DNA from: Oxalobacter paeniformigenes | GTDB taxonomy: Bacteria; Pseudomonadota; Gammaproteobacteria; Burkholderiales; Burkholderiaceae_D | DNA length: 64,000 bases | Direction: 5' to 3' | Assembly (NCBI RefSeq): GCF_027158465.1 | Contig: NZ_JAMKYL010000003.1 | Span: 62,001 to 126,000, forward strand | Shown: positions 55,522-64,000 of the stretch, one piece after another | How the letters are laid out: every line of letters begins with the position of its first letter | Numbering within the stretch: the stretch's first letter is position 1 | Made by a program: the position numbers and the translations under genes | The notes under the pieces: generated by a model | Databases searched by the model: none | Seen by the model: only the letters and a program-made list of their open reading frames with translations | Told to the model about the DNA's origin: nothing

Positions 55522-56619
55522 ATGAAAAAATGGATGATTGCGCTGTTGATGGTGGGATGTCTGCTTGATGGTTTTTGTCAGTCGCCGGATGTGCCGCCAG
55601 CGTCGCCGAACACTACCTCATCAGTGGAAAAAAACGTCCCGGACCCGCGTGCCGGAACTGCATATCGACAGGCGGCAGACGGGCCAGCGCCTTTTGAAAT
55701 ACGGAATACCGACATGAAAACAGAAAAAACAGGCATCGCGATCATCGCGCCGGGCGGCTATGTATCCGATACCGATTACCGGCGGGGCATTGCCGGACTC
55801 GAAGCCGCGGGATACCGCGTATTCAGCTATTACGATCCCGAAGCGCGATACCAGCGTTTTGCCGCGACCGATGCCGAAAGGGTGCGACAGATCGAGCAGG
55901 CGGCCGCCAATCCGGACGTGAAAATCATCATGGCGGTACGCGGCGGATATGGTACTTCGAGGCTGTTGCCCTATCTCGATTTCCGCAAACTGGCCGCAAG
56001 CGGCAAACTGTTTGTCGGACACAGCGATTTCACCGTTTTTCAGATGGCGCTGTTGAAACAGGGTGGCATCAGTTTTGCCGGGCCGATGGTGAACAGCGAC
56101 TTCGCTCGTGCGGAAATCAGTCCGTTCATGCGCGGGCATTTTGAACGCTGCATGACTTCGCCGGAAATGACCGTGCGGTGGACAGCGCAGGGCAATCCCG
56201 AAGTCGATGCCTCCGGCACCCTCTGGGGCGGCAATCTGGCGATGCTGGCGCATTTGACTGGAACACCATGGATGCCTGATATTGAAGGTGGCATTCTGTT
56301 TGTGGAAGATGTCCATGAACAACCTTACCAGATCGAGCGGATGCTGGTACAGCTCGATGAGGCCGGTATTCTCGAAAAACAGAAAGCGCTGGTACTCGGG
56401 CGTTTTTCGGAATACCGGGTGACCGACTACGATAACGGCTATGATCTGGATGCCATGCTGGCATGGTTGCGTGCACGGCTGACCATTCCGGTCGTTACGG
56501 GACTGCCTTTCGGACATGTCCCTGACAAGGTCACCTTGCCTGTCGGTGCACAGGCGCATCTGGTATCGCACGACGGTGTCGTGCAGTTGCATTTGAGCGG
56601 ATATCCCACCGTTTGGTAA
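55522..56619 (+). CDS. ldcA: LD-carboxypeptidase (S66 family)
   Basis: Removes the terminal D-Ala from recycled tetrapeptide. 365 aa from the ATG at 55522, which has GGGGGA upstream. This start adds a hydrophobic signal-like N-terminus (KKWMIALLMVGCLLDGF) and a Pro/Ser-rich linker. An ATG at 55714 (MKTEKTGIAIIAPGGYVSD) matches the usual cytoplasmic start. Nucleophile Ser lies in VGHSDFTVF, and the GFPFGH-like LPFGHVPDKVTLPVG supplies the His. Exported and cytoplasmic forms are both possible. Confidence 0.88.
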   Translation: MKKWMIALLMVGCLLDGFCQSPDVPPASPNTTSSVEKNVPDPRAGTAYRQAADGPAPFEIRNTDMKTEKTGIAIIAPGGYVSDTDYRRGIAGLEAAGYRVFSYYDPEARYQRFAATDAERVRQIEQAAANPDVKIIMAVRGGYGTSRLLPYLDFRKLAASGKLFVGHSDFTVFQMALLKQGGISFAGPMVNSDFARAEISPFMRGHFERCMTSPEMTVRWTAQGNPEVDASGTLWGGNLAMLAHLTGTPWMPDIEGGILFVEDVHEQPYQIERMLVQLDEAGILEKQKALVLGRFSEYRVTDYDNGYDLDAMLAWLRARLTIPVVTGLPFGHVPDKVTLPVGAQAHLVSHDGVVQLHLSGYPTVW

Positions 56620-56654
56620 AATAATCTGTTTTACCAGTCGTACAGGGAATAATC

Positions 56655-58253
56655 GTGCTATCAGCAGCCAATATCACCATGCAGTTCGGCCCCAGGCCGC
56701 TGTTTGAAAACGTATCCGTCAAGTTCGGCGAAGGAAACCGTTATGGCCTGATCGGAGCCAATGGCGCCGGCAAATCGACCTTCATGAAAATTCTGGGCGG
56801 TGATCTGGAACCGACTTCCGGAACCGTCATGCTCGATCCGGGCGAACGGCTTGGCAAACTGCGTCAGGACCAGTTCGCATACGAAGACATGCGTGTGCTG
56901 GACGTTGTCATGATGGGGCATACCGAAATGTGGCAAACCATGATGGAGCGCGATGCCATTTATGCCAATCCCGATGCCACCGACGACGATTACATGAAAG
57001 CTGCCGAACTCGAAGCGAAATTCGCCGAGTACGACGGCTACACGGCCGAAGCGCGCGCGGGTGAATTGCTGCTCGGCGTCGGTATTGGACTGGAATTCCA
57101 CAACGGTCCCATGAGTGCTGTCGCGCCGGGCTGGAAGTTGCGCGTATTGCTGGCGCAGGCGCTGTTTTCCGACCCGGATGTGCTGCTTCTGGATGAACCG
57201 ACCAACAATCTGGACATCAACACGATCCGATGGCTGGAAAACGTCCTGAACGAACGTGATTCCACCATGATCATCATCTCGCACGACCGTCATTTCCTCA
57301 ATCAGGTCTGCACCCATATCGCCGACATGGACTACGGCACACTGAAAGTGTATCCGGGCAATTACGATGACTACATGCTGGCTTCCGCACAGGCCAGGGC
57401 GCAACAGCAGGCCGCCAATGCCAGGGCGAAAGAACGTATCGCCGAATTGCAGGAATTCGTTCGCCGTTTTTCCGCCAACAAATCCAAGGCGCGGCAAGCC
57501 ACGTCCCGTGCCCGCCAGATCGAGAAAATCCGCGTCGAGGATGTCAAACCGTCGAGCCGCGTGCATCCCTATATCCGTTTCGAGGCGGGCAAGAAACTGC
57601 ATCGTCTGGCATTGGAGGCCGAACATATTTCCAAATCCTATGACCATCCGGTATTTCAGGATTTCAGCATCATGATCGAAGCCGGAGAAAAAGTCGCGAT
57701 CATCGGTGCGAACGGCGCGGGCAAAACGACGCTTTTGCGCTGTCTGGGTGGCGAAGCCTGCCAGATGCAGGCCGATACAGGAACCGTCAAATGGGCGGAA
57801 CATGCCGATATCGGCTACATGCCGCAAGACATGGCGGAAGCATTCGACAACGATCTGAACCTGACAGACTGGATGGCACGTTTCACCCGCGAAGGTGACG
57901 ATGACCAGACCGTGCGTTCGGTACTGGGGCGGTTGCTGTTCTCGGGCGACGAAGTCAGGAAATCGGCCAGGGTGCTTTCCGGTGGCGAAAAAGGGCGCAT
58001 GATGTACGGCAAACTGATTCTGGGGCGTCACAACGTCATGCTGATGGACGAACCGACCAACCACATGGATATGGAATCCATCGAAGCCCTGAATATCGCG
58101 CTGGAAAAATATACCGGCACTCTGTTGTTTGTCTCGCATGACCGCGAGTTCGTATCGTCGCTCGCGACACGGATTCTGGAAGTCAGGGATGGACAGATCA
58201 TCGACTTCAAGGGCAGCTATGATGAATATCTGCACAGCCAGGGGCTTGAATAA
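56655..58253 (+). CDS. ybiT: ABC-F family ATPase (YbiT-like)
   Basis: 532 aa translation-associated ATPase without membrane domain. It starts at GTG 56655 with AGGGAA upstream. NBD1 has GANGAGKST and the YbiT-type signature VAPGWKLRVLLAQAL with LLLDEPTNNLD. The linker with basic residues (about 245-300, KSKARQATSRARQIEK) contacts the ribosome. NBD2 has GANGAGKTT, LSGGEKGRM and LMDEPTNHMD. The atypical first signature is normal for this subgroup. Confidence 0.93.
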   Translation: MLSAANITMQFGPRPLFENVSVKFGEGNRYGLIGANGAGKSTFMKILGGDLEPTSGTVMLDPGERLGKLRQDQFAYEDMRVLDVVMMGHTEMWQTMMERDAIYANPDATDDDYMKAAELEAKFAEYDGYTAEARAGELLLGVGIGLEFHNGPMSAVAPGWKLRVLLAQALFSDPDVLLLDEPTNNLDINTIRWLENVLNERDSTMIIISHDRHFLNQVCTHIADMDYGTLKVYPGNYDDYMLASAQARAQQQAANARAKERIAELQEFVRRFSANKSKARQATSRARQIEKIRVEDVKPSSRVHPYIRFEAGKKLHRLALEAEHISKSYDHPVFQDFSIMIEAGEKVAIIGANGAGKTTLLRCLGGEACQMQADTGTVKWAEHADIGYMPQDMAEAFDNDLNLTDWMARFTREGDDDQTVRSVLGRLLFSGDEVRKSARVLSGGEKGRMMYGKLILGRHNVMLMDEPTNHMDMESIEALNIALEKYTGTLLFVSHDREFVSSLATRILEVRDGQIIDFKGSYDEYLHSQGLE

Positions 58254-58338
58254 CGGCGAAAAGGAGCCATCGTTTCCTGACAATTTCGCCGGTTTGTGCC
58301 ATAGTTATTTTTAGCTTTTCAATTTACCAGTGGATACC

Positions 58339-59463
58339 ATGCAAAATTCCGGAATCAGGGAAGTCCAGTACGACTTGCCCGAAATGCAAAGCGGGGCACG
58401 GACAGTCGCCAATGCCTGGGCGCGCGTGCCGCGTACCCTGTCGCCGCAGGAAAAACAGGCTTGCCGCGAAAAAATCAAACGGCTCCTCAAGGAAAAAAAT
58501 GCGGTACTCGTGGCGCATTACTACGTCGATGGCGACATTCAGGATCTGGCAGAAGAAACCGGCGGATGTGTCGCAGACTCGCTGGAAATGGCGCGTTTCG
58601 GACGGGACAATCCGGCCAAAACCCTTGTCGTCGCGGGTGTTCGTTTCATGGGCGAAACCGCCAAGATTTTGAGTCCGGACAAAAAAATCCTCATGCCCGA
58701 CCTCGATGCCTGCTGCTCGCTTGATCTGGGTTGTCCGGCCGATGCGTTTTCGGCATTTTGCGATGAACATCCGGATCGCGTTGTCGTGGTCTATGCCAAT
58801 ACCAGCGCAGCCGTCAAGGCACGCGCCGACTGGATGGCGACCTCGTCGATCGGGCTGGACATCGTCCGGCACCTGCACGAACAGGGCAAAAAAATCCTCT
58901 GGGCGCCGGATCGCCATCTCGGCAGCTATATCCAGGAACAGACAGGCGCCGACATGCTCATGTGGCAAGGTTCCTGTCTGGTGCATGACGAATTCAAGGC
59001 AGCCGAACTGAAAATGCTGAAAGAAGAACATCCGGGCGCGAAAATACTGGTGCATCCGGAATCGCCTGCATCCGTCGTCATTCAGGCCGATGTCGTCGGT
59101 TCCACTTCCCAGATTCTCAATGCCGCCAAGTCCATGGATGCGGATACTTTCATCGTCGCGACCGACAAGGGCATATTCCACAAGATGCAGCAGCAAATGC
59201 CTGAAAAAACCTTCATCGAAGCACCGACTGCCGGAAACGGCGCGACCTGCAAGAGCTGTGCGCAATGCCCATGGATGGCGATGAACTCGCTGGAAAATCT
59301 GGCGCACGTGCTGGAAACGGAAGAAAACGAAATTTTCGTCGATGGCGAAACGGCGAAAAAAGCCATCGTCTGCATCGAAAGGATGCTTGATTTCTCAGCA
59401 CAGCAAAAAGCGAAAGCGCAGAATGGGGAAGCGAAGCTGACTTCCGGCATGGGGGCAGCATGA
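58339..59463 (+). CDS. nadA: Quinolinate synthase NadA
   Basis: 374 aa from the ATG at 58339 (AGTGGA upstream); GTG 58330 lacks a ribosome site. The [4Fe-4S] enzyme condenses iminoaspartate with dihydroxyacetone phosphate. Cluster cysteines lie in DACCSLDLGCPAD, GSCLVHDE and CKSCAQCPWMAMN. It overlaps nadC by ATGA. nadB is not in the window. Confidence 0.95.
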   Translation: MQNSGIREVQYDLPEMQSGARTVANAWARVPRTLSPQEKQACREKIKRLLKEKNAVLVAHYYVDGDIQDLAEETGGCVADSLEMARFGRDNPAKTLVVAGVRFMGETAKILSPDKKILMPDLDACCSLDLGCPADAFSAFCDEHPDRVVVVYANTSAAVKARADWMATSSIGLDIVRHLHEQGKKILWAPDRHLGSYIQEQTGADMLMWQGSCLVHDEFKAAELKMLKEEHPGAKILVHPESPASVVIQADVVGSTSQILNAAKSMDADTFIVATDKGIFHKMQQQMPEKTFIEAPTAGNGATCKSCAQCPWMAMNSLENLAHVLETEENEIFVDGETAKKAIVCIERMLDFSAQQKAKAQNGEAKLTSGMGAA

Positions 59464-60323
59464 ACCGTTCCGGTTTTGCCTGGGAAAAATTGCTGGATGC
59501 CGCGATTGCCTCCAATGTGGAAACAGCACTGGCGGAAGACGTCGGAACGGGCGACTTGACCGCCTCGTTGTTGCCGCCGGACGAACTGGTATCCGGCCAT
59601 CTCATCGTCCGCGAAAAGGCCGTCCTGTGCGGTATCCCGTGGTTTGATGCCGTCATGCACCGGCTCGACAGCCGCATCGCTATCCAGTGGCAGTACCGCG
59701 AGGGTGACGACATGGCAGCCGACAGCGAAGTGTGCCGCATTTCCGGCCCGGTCCGGGCGATACTGACCGGGGAACGCACGGCGATGAACTTTCTCCAGCT
59801 TCTTTCGGGCGTCGCCACCGCTACCCGCGAATATGTCCAGCTTGTCGAGGGTACGCACGCCAGAATATACGACACACGCAAAACCGTACCGGGCTTGCGC
59901 ATCGCCCAGAAATACGCCGTCAGCGTCGGCGGTGGCGAAAACCAGCGGCTGGCGCTGTACGACGCTATCCTGATCAAGGAAAACCACATCGCCGCCGCAG
60001 GCGGTATCCGGCAATCGCTTGAACAGGCAGCGAAAAAAACAGGCGTTCCCGTCCAGATCGAGGTCGAAACGATCGGCCAGCTCAAGGAAGCGCTGGCAGC
60101 CGGCGCGCGTTCCATTCTTCTGGACAATTTCAGCCTTGACGCCATGCGGGAAGCCGTCGCCGTCAACCGGCAGGCCGGTCGCTCCGCCGAACTCGAAGCC
60201 TCCGGCGGTATCGATCGCCATACCATCCGCGCTATCGCCGAAACCGGTGTGGATCGTATCTCCATCGGCGAGCTGACCAAGCATGTCAAGGCGACCGACT
60301 ATTCCCTCAGGCTGTTTGGCTGA
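59460..60323 (+). CDS. nadC: Nicotinate-nucleotide pyrophosphorylase NadC
   Basis: 287 aa. It converts quinolinate and PRPP to nicotinate mononucleotide. Motifs: EDVGTGDLTA, TRKTVPGLRIAQKYAVSVGGGENQRLALYD, IEVETIGQLKEAL, LDNFS and EASGGID. It is coupled to nadA by a four-base overlap. moaE follows 18 bases later. Confidence 0.96.
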   Translation: MNRSGFAWEKLLDAAIASNVETALAEDVGTGDLTASLLPPDELVSGHLIVREKAVLCGIPWFDAVMHRLDSRIAIQWQYREGDDMAADSEVCRISGPVRAILTGERTAMNFLQLLSGVATATREYVQLVEGTHARIYDTRKTVPGLRIAQKYAVSVGGGENQRLALYDAILIKENHIAAAGGIRQSLEQAAKKTGVPVQIEVETIGQLKEALAAGARSILLDNFSLDAMREAVAVNRQAGRSAELEASGGIDRHTIRAIAETGVDRISIGELTKHVKATDYSLRLFG

Positions 60324-60341
60324 CCATAGGGCAGACGCATC

Positions 60342-60776
60342 ATGAGACAGGAACCGATTGTGACCGTCCGCGTCCAGCGACAGGACTTCGACATGAACGA
60401 AGAACTGGAACGCCTGCGTGCCGGACGGCACGACATCGGCGCCGTCGTCTCGTTTCTCGGCACCGTGCGGGATATCCATAACGGGGAAACCGTCCTGTCC
60501 ATGGAGCTGGAACACTATCCGGAAATGACGGAAAACGTCCTGCGGGACATCGCAGACGAAGCGTTGAAACGCTGGGACATACTGGACGTGACCATCATCC
60601 ACCGTGTCGGCAAACTCAAACCGTCCGACCGGATCGTCCTGATCGCCGTGGCATCCAGCCATCGCGGAGAAGCCTTTTCAGCCTGCGAATACATCATCGA
60701 TACCCTGAAAGATCGCGCCCCTTTCTGGAAAAAGGAAGAAACCCCGACAGGTGCGCACTGGGTCAGGGGCAGATGA
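60342..60776 (+). CDS. moaE: Molybdopterin synthase catalytic subunit MoaE
   Basis: 144 aa. It uses MoaD-thiocarboxylate to sulfurate precursor Z. Motifs: GAVVSFLGTVRD, LELEHYPEMTE-type, HRVGKL, AVASSHRGEAFSACEYIIDTLK, and the catalytic Lys region APFWKKEE. It is separated from its partner gene moaD by 24 kb and placed behind nadC. The non-coding stretch after it leads to a fluoride riboswitch. Confidence 0.95.
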   Translation: MRQEPIVTVRVQRQDFDMNEELERLRAGRHDIGAVVSFLGTVRDIHNGETVLSMELEHYPEMTENVLRDIADEALKRWDILDVTIIHRVGKLKPSDRIVLIAVASSHRGEAFSACEYIIDTLKDRAPFWKKEETPTGAHWVRGR

Positions 60777-60979
60777 AGCGGGTTTGGCGATACACTTCCC
60801 AGTCACTTGCACGACGTTCGTTATTATTCGGGATGAAACTCAACCGTGAAGATACTGCCTGTCGTTTTCTTTTGCCATGCACGCTATCCCGTGCTATCCG
60901 TTTCATGCGGAAAGAAGGTAAAATCCTCGTTGCTAACAAATTGAATTGTATTGGTGCCGGGAGTTGCTTGTCCGGTGCC

Positions 60980-61040
60980 AAAAGGTGATGGTGTTCCACC
61001 TTTCCCAACCGCCGCGCTTTCGTGCGGCTGATGACGCCTG
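60980..61040 (+). ncRNA. Fluoride riboswitch (crcB motif)
   Basis: The conserved core reads GGTGATGGTGTTCCACC, then AACCGCC, a GCGC-type stem, and GGCTGATGACGCCT. These are the hallmarks of the crcB RNA aptamer, which binds fluoride with magnesium. It precedes crcB by about 125 bases. The hairpin TCACC-GGTT-CGGTGA at 61046-61060 is the probable expression platform; no T-run follows it. Confidence 0.92.
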
Positions 61041-61166
61041 ATTTTTCACCGGTTCGGTGAGGGGTCGGCGTATCTGTCTTTTCTTCCCTGATCCGGTATG
61101 TCTGCTGTCTTGTGTGAGAGTGCGGGACGGTGCGAGTTTTCGTTTTTTGATGAATTGGGGGATACA

Positions 61167-61544
61167 ATGGGATTTATCGCGGTCGGTATCGGTGCTGCGC
61201 TCGGTGCCTGGATCAGATGGGGGCTGGGGATGTTGCTCAATCAGGTGCATCAGCATATCCCGCTGGGGACGCTGGTGGCCAATCTGGCGGGCGGGTATGT
61301 GATCGGGCTGGCGATGGCGTTTTTCAGTACGCATAACGGTATCAGTCCGGAATGGCGGTTGTTTGCGATTACCGGTTTTCTGGGTGGGTTGACGACGTTT
61401 TCGACTTTTTCTGCGGAGACGGTGCTGATGATACAGCGCGGGGATTATGTCTGGGCCGCCGCACAGGTCGTTTTGCATGTCGCGGGGGCGGTTTTGCTGT
61501 GTCTGGCGGGGTTTGCCAGTTACCGGTTTTTCTCCGGAATGTAG
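61167..61544 (+). CDS. crcB: Fluoride channel CrcB/Fluc
   Basis: 125 aa inner-membrane protein with four hydrophobic segments; dimers export fluoride. Family motifs GALGAWIRWGLG, GTLVANLAGGYVIGL and GFLGGLTTFSTFSAE are present. The start is the ATG at 61167, with GGGGGA directly upstream; an in-frame ATG at 61098 has no ribosome site and would extend into the leader. A fluoride riboswitch lies in the 5' leader. Confidence 0.95.
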   Translation: MGFIAVGIGAALGAWIRWGLGMLLNQVHQHIPLGTLVANLAGGYVIGLAMAFFSTHNGISPEWRLFAITGFLGGLTTFSTFSAETVLMIQRGDYVWAAAQVVLHVAGAVLLCLAGFASYRFFSGM

Positions 61545-61588
61545 GCTGGGAAATATCGTTTCCGTTTCAATTTTCGCAATGAAAAGGT

Positions 61589-61616
61589 CTTGAAATCGGG
61601 TATGCTGACCCTATAT
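61589..61616 (+). promoter_or_regulatory. Sigma-32-type heat-shock promoter for clpB
   Basis: CTTGAAA, 13-base spacer, CCCTATAT; close to the RpoH consensus (CTTGAA, N13-15, CCCCATNT). It lies 32 bases before the clpB ATG. Confidence 0.8.
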
Positions 61617-61647
61617 AGGATTCAATGACAGTTATCGGGAGAATTCA

Positions 61648-64000
61648 ATGCGTCAAGACAAATTGACAACCAAATTACAGGAAGCCATTGCAGATGCACA
61701 GAGTCTGGCGGTCGGTAACGACAACCAGTATGTCGATCCGGTGCATTTGCTGGCGGCCTTGTTGCAACAGAATGATGGCAGTACCCGTTCGCTGCTGCAG
61801 CGGGCCGGTGTGAACGTCAACCGGTTGGCCACGTCGCTGAAAACGGCGATGGATCGTTTGCCGAAGGTGAGCGGAACGGGGGGCGATGTCCAGATCGGGC
61901 GGGAACTGGTCAATGTGCTCAATCTGGCTGATCGTGAAGCCCAGAAACGCAATGACCAGTTCATCGCCAGCGAAATGATTTTGCTGGCCTTGCTGGATGA
62001 CAAGTCCGAAGCGGGGCGGCTGGCACGTGAAGCCGGTCTGACACGAAGTGCGCTGGAAGCGGCTATTCAGGCCGTTCGCGGTGATGCGAACGTCAATTCC
62101 GCCGATGCGGAAAGTCAGCGGGAAGCCCTGAAGAAATATACGCTGGATCTGACGGAACGTGCCCGTTCGGGCAAGCTCGATCCGGTGATCGGCCGTGATG
62201 ATGAAATCCGTCGTGCCATTCAGGTTTTGCAGCGTCGTACGAAGAACAATCCGGTGCTGATCGGTGAACCGGGTGTGGGCAAGACCGCGATCGTTGAAGG
62301 GTTGGCACAGCGTATCGTCAACAATGAAGTGCCGGAAAGCCTGAAGGGCAAGCGGGTGCTGGCGCTGGATATGGCTGCGCTTCTGGCCGGTGCGAAATTC
62401 CGTGGTGAATTCGAGGAACGTCTGAAAGCGGTTCTGAACGAACTGGCGAAAGACGAAGGGCAGGATATTGTCTTTATCGATGAAATCCATACGATGGTCG
62501 GTGCGGGCAAGGCCGAAGGCGCGATGGATGCCGGCAATATGCTGAAACCGGCGCTGGCTCGTGGCGAACTGCATTGTGTCGGTGCGACGACGCTGGACGA
62601 ATATCGCAAGTACATCGAAAAGGATGCCGCGCTGGAACGTCGTTTCCAGAAAATCATCGTCGATGAGCCGTCCGTCGAGGATACGATCGCCATTTTGCGT
62701 GGCTTGCAGGAAAAATACGAATTGCATCACGGGGTGGAAATCACCGACCCTGCCATTATCGCCGCGGCGGAATTGTCGCACCGTTACATTACCGACCGTT
62801 TCCTGCCGGACAAGGCGATCGACCTGATCGATGAAGCCGCATCGCGTATCAAGATGGAAATCGATTCCAAACCGGAAGTCATGGACAAGCTCGATCGCCG
62901 GATCATCCAGCTCAAGATCGAACGGGAAGCCATGAGGAAGGAAACGGACGAGGCTTCGAAGAAACGGCTTGCGCTTCTGGAAGAAGAAATCACGAAGCTG
63001 GAAAAGGAATATGCCGATTATGATGAAATCCTGAAAGCTGAAAAGGCAGGGGTGGAAGGTTCCAAGCATATCAAGGAAGAAATCGACAAGGTTCGCCAGC
63101 AGATCGAGGAGGCCAAACGGCGCGGCGATTACCAGAAGATGTCCGAATTGATGTACGGTCGTCTGCCGGAACTGGAAAAAGCGCTGGCAGCGGAAACGAA
63201 GAAGGACGAAAAACTGGAACACGATCATCCGAGGCTGTTGCGCACGCAGGTCGATGCCGAGGAAATCGCGGAAGTGGTTTCGCGGGCTACCGGTATCCCT
63301 GTCTCGAAGATGATGCAGGGCGAACGCGACAAGCTCTTGCATATGGAAGACGAACTGCATAAACGGGTCGTCGGCCAGCATGAAGCGATCGTTGCGGTTT
63401 CCGAAGCGATCAGGCGTTCGCGTGCCGGTCTGTCCGACCCTAACCGGCCGTATGGTTCTTTCATGTTCCTTGGGCCGACCGGTGTGGGCAAGACCGAATT
63501 GTGCAAGGCGCTGGCCGCTTTCCTGTTCGATACGGAAGAAGCCATGATCCGTATCGACATGAGCGAATTCATGGAAAAACACTCGGTCGCCCGTCTGATC
63601 GGTGCGCCTCCGGGATATGTCGGCTATGAAGAAGGCGGTTATCTGACCGAAGCGGTACGCCGCAAACCGTACAGTGTCATTTTGCTTGATGAAATCGAAA
63701 AGGCGCATCCGGATGTGTTCAATGTCCTGTTGCAGGTTCTCGATGATGGACGAATGACCGACGGACAGGGACGTACGGTGGATTTCAAGAATACCGTCAT
63801 CGTCATGACCTCGAATCTGGGTTCGCAGATCATCCAGTCGATGGACAAGAGCGATCAGGGTCTGATCAAGGTGGCTGTCATGGATGAAGTCCGCAAACAT
63901 TTCCGTCCGGAATTCATCAACCGTGTGGATGAGATCGTGGTCTTCCATGCGCTGGATGAAAAGAATATCGGTGCGATCGCCAAGATTCAGCTCGAACTGG
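61648..64000 (+). CDS. clpB: Disaggregase ClpB, 5' part (cut by window end)
   Basis: AAA+ chaperone that works with DnaK to dissolve aggregates. The frame is open from the ATG at 61648 (GGGAGA upstream) to the window end, 784 codons of an expected ~860. It has the N-terminal repeat domain (LTTKLQEAIADAQSLA) and NBD1 with GEPGVGKT and VFIDEIHTMVGAG. The coiled-coil M domain lies at about 410-525, and NBD2 has GPTGVGKTELCKAL and LLDEIEKAHPDVFN. It is preceded by a sigma-32-like promoter. Confidence 0.97.
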   Translation, partial: MRQDKLTTKLQEAIADAQSLAVGNDNQYVDPVHLLAALLQQNDGSTRSLLQRAGVNVNRLATSLKTAMDRLPKVSGTGGDVQIGRELVNVLNLADREAQKRNDQFIASEMILLALLDDKSEAGRLAREAGLTRSALEAAIQAVRGDANVNSADAESQREALKKYTLDLTERARSGKLDPVIGRDDEIRRAIQVLQRRTKNNPVLIGEPGVGKTAIVEGLAQRIVNNEVPESLKGKRVLALDMAALLAGAKFRGEFEERLKAVLNELAKDEGQDIVFIDEIHTMVGAGKAEGAMDAGNMLKPALARGELHCVGATTLDEYRKYIEKDAALERRFQKIIVDEPSVEDTIAILRGLQEKYELHHGVEITDPAIIAAAELSHRYITDRFLPDKAIDLIDEAASRIKMEIDSKPEVMDKLDRRIIQLKIEREAMRKETDEASKKRLALLEEEITKLEKEYADYDEILKAEKAGVEGSKHIKEEIDKVRQQIEEAKRRGDYQKMSELMYGRLPELEKALAAETKKDEKLEHDHPRLLRTQVDAEEIAEVVSRATGIPVSKMMQGERDKLLHMEDELHKRVVGQHEAIVAVSEAIRRSRAGLSDPNRPYGSFMFLGPTGVGKTELCKALAAFLFDTEEAMIRIDMSEFMEKHSVARLIGAPPGYVGYEEGGYLTEAVRRKPYSVILLDEIEKAHPDVFNVLLQVLDDGRMTDGQGRTVDFKNTVIVMTSNLGSQIIQSMDKSDQGLIKVAVMDEVRKHFRPEFINRVDEIVVFHALDEKNIGAIAKIQLEL

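Noticed and set aside
56655..58253. Degenerate first ABC signature as a sign of inactivation
   Set aside because: VAPGWKLRVLLAQAL is the normal form in YbiT-type ABC-F proteins.
61098..61166. Longer CrcB start at ATG 61098
   Set aside because: The added 23 residues are not CrcB-like and have no ribosome site, while the ATG at 61167 has GGGGGA directly upstream.
1..64000. CRISPR array or rRNA operon
   Set aside because: No regularly spaced repeats and no rRNA-like sequence were seen in any intergenic region.

Overview
The window looks like chromosomal DNA of a Betaproteobacterium, most likely Burkholderiales and plausibly an Oxalobacter-like member of Oxalobacteraceae. This assignment is inferred from gene order (ftsH-folP-glmM, ftsK-lolA, glnB-nadE, thrC-moeA-moaD, moaE and clpB) and from protein similarity recalled from memory, not from a search. 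The oxygen-independent ubiquinone genes ubiU-ubiV-ubiT point to anaerobic or microaerobic life. A low-GC insert with Clostridia-like pieces would fit a gut habitat.

Layout. 1-3490: 3' part of ftsH, then folP and glmM. 3693-3940: tRNA-Pro(TGG) and tRNA-Arg(TCT), followed by a decayed tyrosine-recombinase remnant, a hypothetical membrane protein, and a 0.9-kb non-coding stretch with several DnaA-box-like sites. 5821-11178: hypothetical gene, methyltransferase, APC permease, DUF1540-like protein, FMN reductase and a secreted metallo-beta-lactamase-fold protein. 11212-16051: a YhhJ/RbbA/YhiI-type ABC export operon. 16313-18720: ubiUVT. 18796-19751: two small stress-type proteins. 19997-33091: mfd, ispDF, ftsK-lolA, trxB-smr, a Sel1 lipoprotein, an acetyltransferase, glnB and nadE. 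33291-41488: thrC-moeA-moaD, rpmB-rpmG, a 2-hydroxyacid dehydrogenase, guaB and guaA.

41546-50399 is an A/T-rich genomic island directly behind guaA, bounded by imperfect 23-bp direct repeats. It carries a divergent XRE regulator with a partner gene, a truncated Firmicutes-like HTH gene, and a tightly overlapping operon. That operon encodes a small XRE regulator, an Eco57I-like type IIG restriction-methylase (1011 aa), a second adenine methylase (544 aa) and a 737-aa AAA_13/RloC-PrrC-like ATPase. The ATPase has a CxxC hook and a C-terminal R-x3-E...H arrangement like that of anticodon nucleases. This is the strongest candidate for an unusual system: a type IIG restriction system joined to a possible tRNA-cutting backup.

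50890-64000: a GGDEF/EAL protein, queE-queD-tadA, an LD-carboxypeptidase, a YbiT-type ABC-F ATPase, nadA-nadC, moaE, a fluoride riboswitch with crcB, and clpB (cut by the window end) behind a sigma-32-type promoter. moaE-clpB lies 24 kb from moeA-moaD, which suggests that an ancestral thrC-moeA-moaD-moaE-clpB order was split.
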